Shown: positions 60,590 through 64,000 of the stretch, one piece after another
Layout of the letters: the number at the start of each line of letters is the position of its first letter
How positions within the stretch are numbered: position 1 is the stretch's first letter
NCBI GenBank assembly: GCA_030220185.1
Contig: JASPKZ010007429.1
Span: 1 to 64,000 of the forward strand
Source of the DNA: Diploptera punctata
Lineage: Eukaryota > Arthropoda > Insecta > Blattodea > Blaberidae
Length of the DNA stretch: 64,000 nt
Reading direction: 5' to 3'
Notes under the pieces: generated by a model
The model's database searches: none
Told to the model about the DNA's origin: nothing
Seen by the model: only the letters and a program-made list of their open reading frames with translations
Translations under genes and position numbers: made by a program

Positions 60590-61207
60590 TAGTGCGATCA
60601 AATAGCAGTGAAAAGCAGACGCGGGGATTTCACTATACACTGCTGATGCACTCACAGTGGGGAACAGACAGCGTAGGATCATGGTGATAACCACACACAT
60701 TTTCGTAATTATTTTACAAATTGTCATACTTACCAACTTTATTGAAGCAGGTGCTGGATCTGTTCACCTTCGTCGTCCATATATTTTTGACACCTCTTTA
60801 TAAAATTTGTTGTACAGATTATGGACTGTTGAAAGTGACGGAATTTTTACACCCGGGAATCGTGTTTCAAAAAGTCTTCATACTTGACTGGCAGACTGAG
60901 TTAACAAATATTGATCATAAATAAATACACGTTCGTAGAAAAAATATTAGTCATTATACAGTTTACACTTATGCACACGTCATTCAGTTTACATTATACA
61001 CACACCATTCAGTTCATAAGGAAAAGCGACCGAGCACCTTATCTACTCGAGTTACACTATCTGACTGTGACCGTGAATGCGTGGGATGTACTCGTATACT
61101 GCTGAGTCAGCACACATTTCAAGTTGCGTGTCTGCATGAGTAAGCCTTCGTCATCGCACAGCACAAACCCCGCGCCTGCTGCCCAACACTATACTGATCT
61201 CACTGTA
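60590..61207. mobile_element. Unclassified TIR element
   Basis: Left TAGTGCGATCAAATAGCAGT then GCAGACGCGGGG; right reverse complement has CAGTGAGATCAGTATAGTG, then GGCAGCAGGCGCGGGG. Imperfect ~40-bp inverted ends. A frame at 60721-60924 is unrecognised. No clean target duplication. Confidence 0.55.
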
Positions 61208-61690
61208 TAAACATCCTTATTATATTTAGTAAAGTATTTCATCCATGTGCAAATTAAGTTATTTTCTAGATTTATTAAAATATGTAGCAGATTTAACTAT
61301 AGGTAAAAAAGACAAAATATCATTTTATGTCATGACAAATTTTAAGATTCACTATTTTCTTAAACCATGGAATAGATAAGTAAATAGTTTAGGTTTGTTG
61401 AATGTTAATAGCTGTTTTAACTACAGCAGTTTTTAACCATGTAGTAGTCTGTGAAGATAATTAAATGCAGATGTTTTAATTTTAGGGAAAATTGGAGTGA
61501 GTAAATGTTAGCAAGAATATTTATTAAGAAATAGGTTATGAGCATTATGTTCCCAAGTCAGAACAACATTTGAAATCCATTAACAGATGTGAATTAATTG
61601 ATTGTGCAGTATGGGGAGGAGAGGTGATTGTGATCATCCCCATTGTATTTTTTTTTCTAAAAAGTGAGAGAGATCTTTAGGTCATATTTT
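61208..61690. other. No feature recognised
   Basis: AT-rich, no landmarks. Confidence 0.4.
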
Positions 61691-61694
61691 CATT

Positions 61695-61990
61695 GTTTTT
61701 ATTATTCATTTCATACATCTCAATGATGAATAAATCATATTTGAAGAGAAAAATTATATGCTCAGACTGGGGCTTGAACCCAGGACCTTTGGCTTTCTGG
61801 GCCAATTATCTACCGACTGAGCTATCTGAGCAAGTTCCAATGTAAATGCAAATTCAAATTTCTCTTATATATATTGTTAATTTTCCTGGGCCCCATAGCT
61901 ATGAATGCTTTGCTTCTAACTTGCAAATGGCGGCTTCTTTATTATGTTATTATATTGTATTATTATTTTATAATTTTTCTCTTCAAATAT
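61695..61990 (-). repeat. SINE4 copy
   Basis: Plus-strand view: GTTTTTATTATTCATTTCAT, ATTTGAAGAGAAAAATTATA, reversed tRNA-like head (GGGGCTTGAACCCAGGACCT, CTGAGCTATCTGAGC), then CAAATGGCGGCTTCTTTATT. Confidence 0.82.
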
Positions 61991-62039
61991 CATATTTTCA
62001 TGTTGCATCCTAGCAAACATTTTTATTTTGGAGAATATT

Positions 62040-62770
62040 TCATTATTGATTTAATGGATCTGAACACTAAATAAGGTGAATCTGGTTTCATCTTACCTCA
62101 TAAATCATTGTATACTATTTGAACATGTTTTTATATTTAAGAACCCTGGACCTCTCGTCTTCCATACGAGTGTGCTGTCCATTGCACCATTTAAATGACG
62201 ATACAAACATTAACATTTCTTTCATCTTTATAATTCTCTTCAAATATGATTCTTCTATTCAGAAGTATTTTTTATTGAGAATTTATACATTAATTTTTTA
62301 ACGGTAAAGCTTCATATTTTTGGTGTTTTTATTTAGATTAACGTTTGAATCCTGCACCTCTCGTTTTCCGTACAAGTGTGCTGTCCATTACACATAGAAG
62401 ATGTCAGTTGGCATGATGGTGGCGACAGCTATTAGCCTTCGGATGAACAATAATTATAAAGTTGAAAGAAATGTTAATATTTTTGTCATTTGAATGGTGT
62501 AAAGGACAGCACACTCGTACGGAAAATGAGAGGTCCAGGGTTCAAATGTTGGTTTAAATAAAAACAGAGAAAATGTTTTGATATGTTATCTATATCATCA
62601 TCACTTGTCCATACTGTTGAATTTTATGTTGTTGACCCCGGACAAGCTGATGATATTATAGATGGCATATTGAAACATGTTCAAATAGAACACAGCGATT
62701 TATGAGGTAACATGAAATCAGACTCACCTTATTTATTAAGAAGAACCTCATAATGTTACTTCCTTTTGTA
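62040..62770. mobile_element. PLE inverted pair interrupted by SINE5 copies
   Basis: Left terminus GAATCTGGTTTCATCTTACC (62079) and right GAGGTAACATGAAATCAGAC (62704) are inverted; TTGAACATGTTTTTATATTT on the left matches the right-arm ribozyme region. Between them are SINE5 fragments (minus at 62140-62230 and 62335-62395, plus at 62396-62580). Ends AACCTCATAATGTTACTTCC at 62745. Confidence 0.78.
62641..62682 (+). ncRNA. Hammerhead-like motif, weak stem II
   Basis: Core CTGATGA (62646-62652), T, stem II only TAT/ATA, GAA, ACATGT, T. Core intact, stems poor. Confidence 0.45.
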
Positions 62771-63364
62771 ATCTATTAATGAATGTGAATAAATTTATTC
62801 TCATAATATACTTGTTCCAGTTCTTGTGATACATGGAGATATAATTATTAATCCAGAACTTATGTTATATTAAGTTAGTATATCTTTATTTTTTTTTGTT
62901 GCTCCAAATTATATAGATTATTTGATGCATGAATTTAATTTAGAAATCTCATCTAATAAATATATAATTTTAATTACAAAGGAAATGTGAAAATTACAGT
63001 ATGAAACATTGTAATTAATATAAATAAAATAAATTTGTTTCCTTAATTTTTATAAAACTTTGATCAGATTTTTTTAATTATTTAGTTGCAAATATAGCAT
63101 GACAGACGTAAAGAGAGAGAGATACCTTTAGTAAATATTTTTCTCTGTTTTATCAAAGGTTTATTGCACAAAATGTCATTTTAGATGACAATTTGATCGG
63201 TAATCTTCCTCTCCATATAGTTAAACGGATTAAAAACAATTGACAATATTTTAAATAATGGATGCATCATAGGTAAAGATGTATCCATTAATATATTTGT
63301 TTTTAATTAACCTTTAAATTTGATTATGTAAGAAGAGGAGAAGGATTTTCTTCAAGAGTTCAAT
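62771..63364. other. No feature recognised
   Basis: AT-rich to the start of LINE-B. Confidence 0.4.
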
Positions 63365-63900
63365 TTTAGGAATATTCTATATTACAGTATTTCTCCTTCA
63401 ACCCAAAAGATTTGTCACCAGATGGTCCTGTCTAAAGCATCTTCTTCCCTCAAATCTCTAGCTTCCATACTTCTCCTCACTCCATCTATCCAATGTTCTA
63501 GGTCTGCCTCTCCACTTCTTCCATTAGCTTTCCAATCAAGGATCTTCTTTGGTATTTTGTCTTCCATTCCTATGAGGTGCCCATACCATCTCAAATTTTT
63601 TTTTCTAATTTTTTTTGTCAACTTGCTTAATTATCCTCATTGTCCTGTTTCTGTCTTAACCCCTTCTTGAAATTCTTGTCGATCACCTCCAAAAATCTAT
63701 TTCTACTGCTAACAACTTGTTGGCTTTTTTTTTATACTGTCCAGGTTTCAGATCCATATAATAAAATGCTTTGTAACAGAACTTGAAATATAGTTTTCTT
63801 TGTTCTGTATATTATATTTCTATTCCAAAGCACTGAGTTAACATACCAATGATTCTTCTTCCATCAGTTATTCTTCTTTCAATTTCTGAAGTTGAAATTT
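63365..63900 (-). pseudogene. LINE-B reverse transcriptase C-terminal region
   Basis: Minus strand: KKIRKKNLRWYGHLIGMEDK then [34 protein letters not shown] and the same 3' end (TATTCCTAAAATTG-type) as 18345-18580 and 26425-26570. Upstream (63640-63900) frames such as SVTKHFIIWI are decayed RT thumb sequence. Truncated by the start of unassigned sequence; window ends at 64000. Confidence 0.82.
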
Positions 63901-64000
63901 GAGTTCAAATTTATTTTGTAAAAAAAAACATTTTGCAAGTGAAACAATGTTTTCAAACTTCTGTAACAATTATGATATGTAACCTGTACTGTTTGCTATG

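Overview
This window is a piece of an AT-rich, repeat-packed animal nuclear genome. I infer an insect: the one host gene is an insect-like CoREST (REST corepressor) gene with spliceosomal introns, and almost everything else is retroelement, tRNA-derived SINE or DNA-transposon sequence. The repeat mix feels like a cockroach or termite genome, but that is a low-confidence guess from memory of repeat style.

Layout. (1) 1-7523 is a diverged satellite with a monomer of about 144 bp, at least two sequence subtypes and a duplicated block. (2) 7600-12640 is a repeat pile-up: SINEs, a frameshifted Penelope-like element (PLE) with reverse transcriptase and GIY-YIG endonuclease, and a head-to-head pair of PLE 3' ends. 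(3) 13808-36602 holds seven plus-strand coding exons of CoREST. All exon phases agree, giving 276 codons: an acidic N-terminus, the ELM2 domain, the first SANT domain, a basic linker and a four-cysteine knuckle. The second SANT domain is not visible, so the gene should continue beyond 64000. (4) The introns and 36603-64000 are stacked insertions: PLE ends, at least five LINE lineages, about eight SINE families, TIR elements (hAT-like, pogo/Tigger-like, mariner-like, unclassified) and one non-autonomous Helitron. Several nestings can be read to the base from target-site duplications.

The most interesting signal is a family of hammerhead-ribozyme-like motifs at PLE 3' ends: about 26 examples, both strands. 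Shared plan: CUGANGA core, one extra U, a 5-6 bp stem II, GAA, a tiny palindromic stem III, cleavage-type C or U, then the 3' half of stem I. Stem II differs in sequence from copy to copy yet stays complementary, which is covariation evidence for the RNA fold. In better-preserved copies the ribozyme overlaps the last codons and stop of the PLE reading frame. Most copies occur as head-to-head inverted pairs, forming long hairpins, two of which sit just upstream of CoREST splice acceptors. Hammerheads in PLEs are known in principle; the extra U, the palindromic stem III, the overlap with the reading frame and the paired arrangement deserve checking.

Family names used below (SINE1-8, LINE-A to F) are local labels for this window only.
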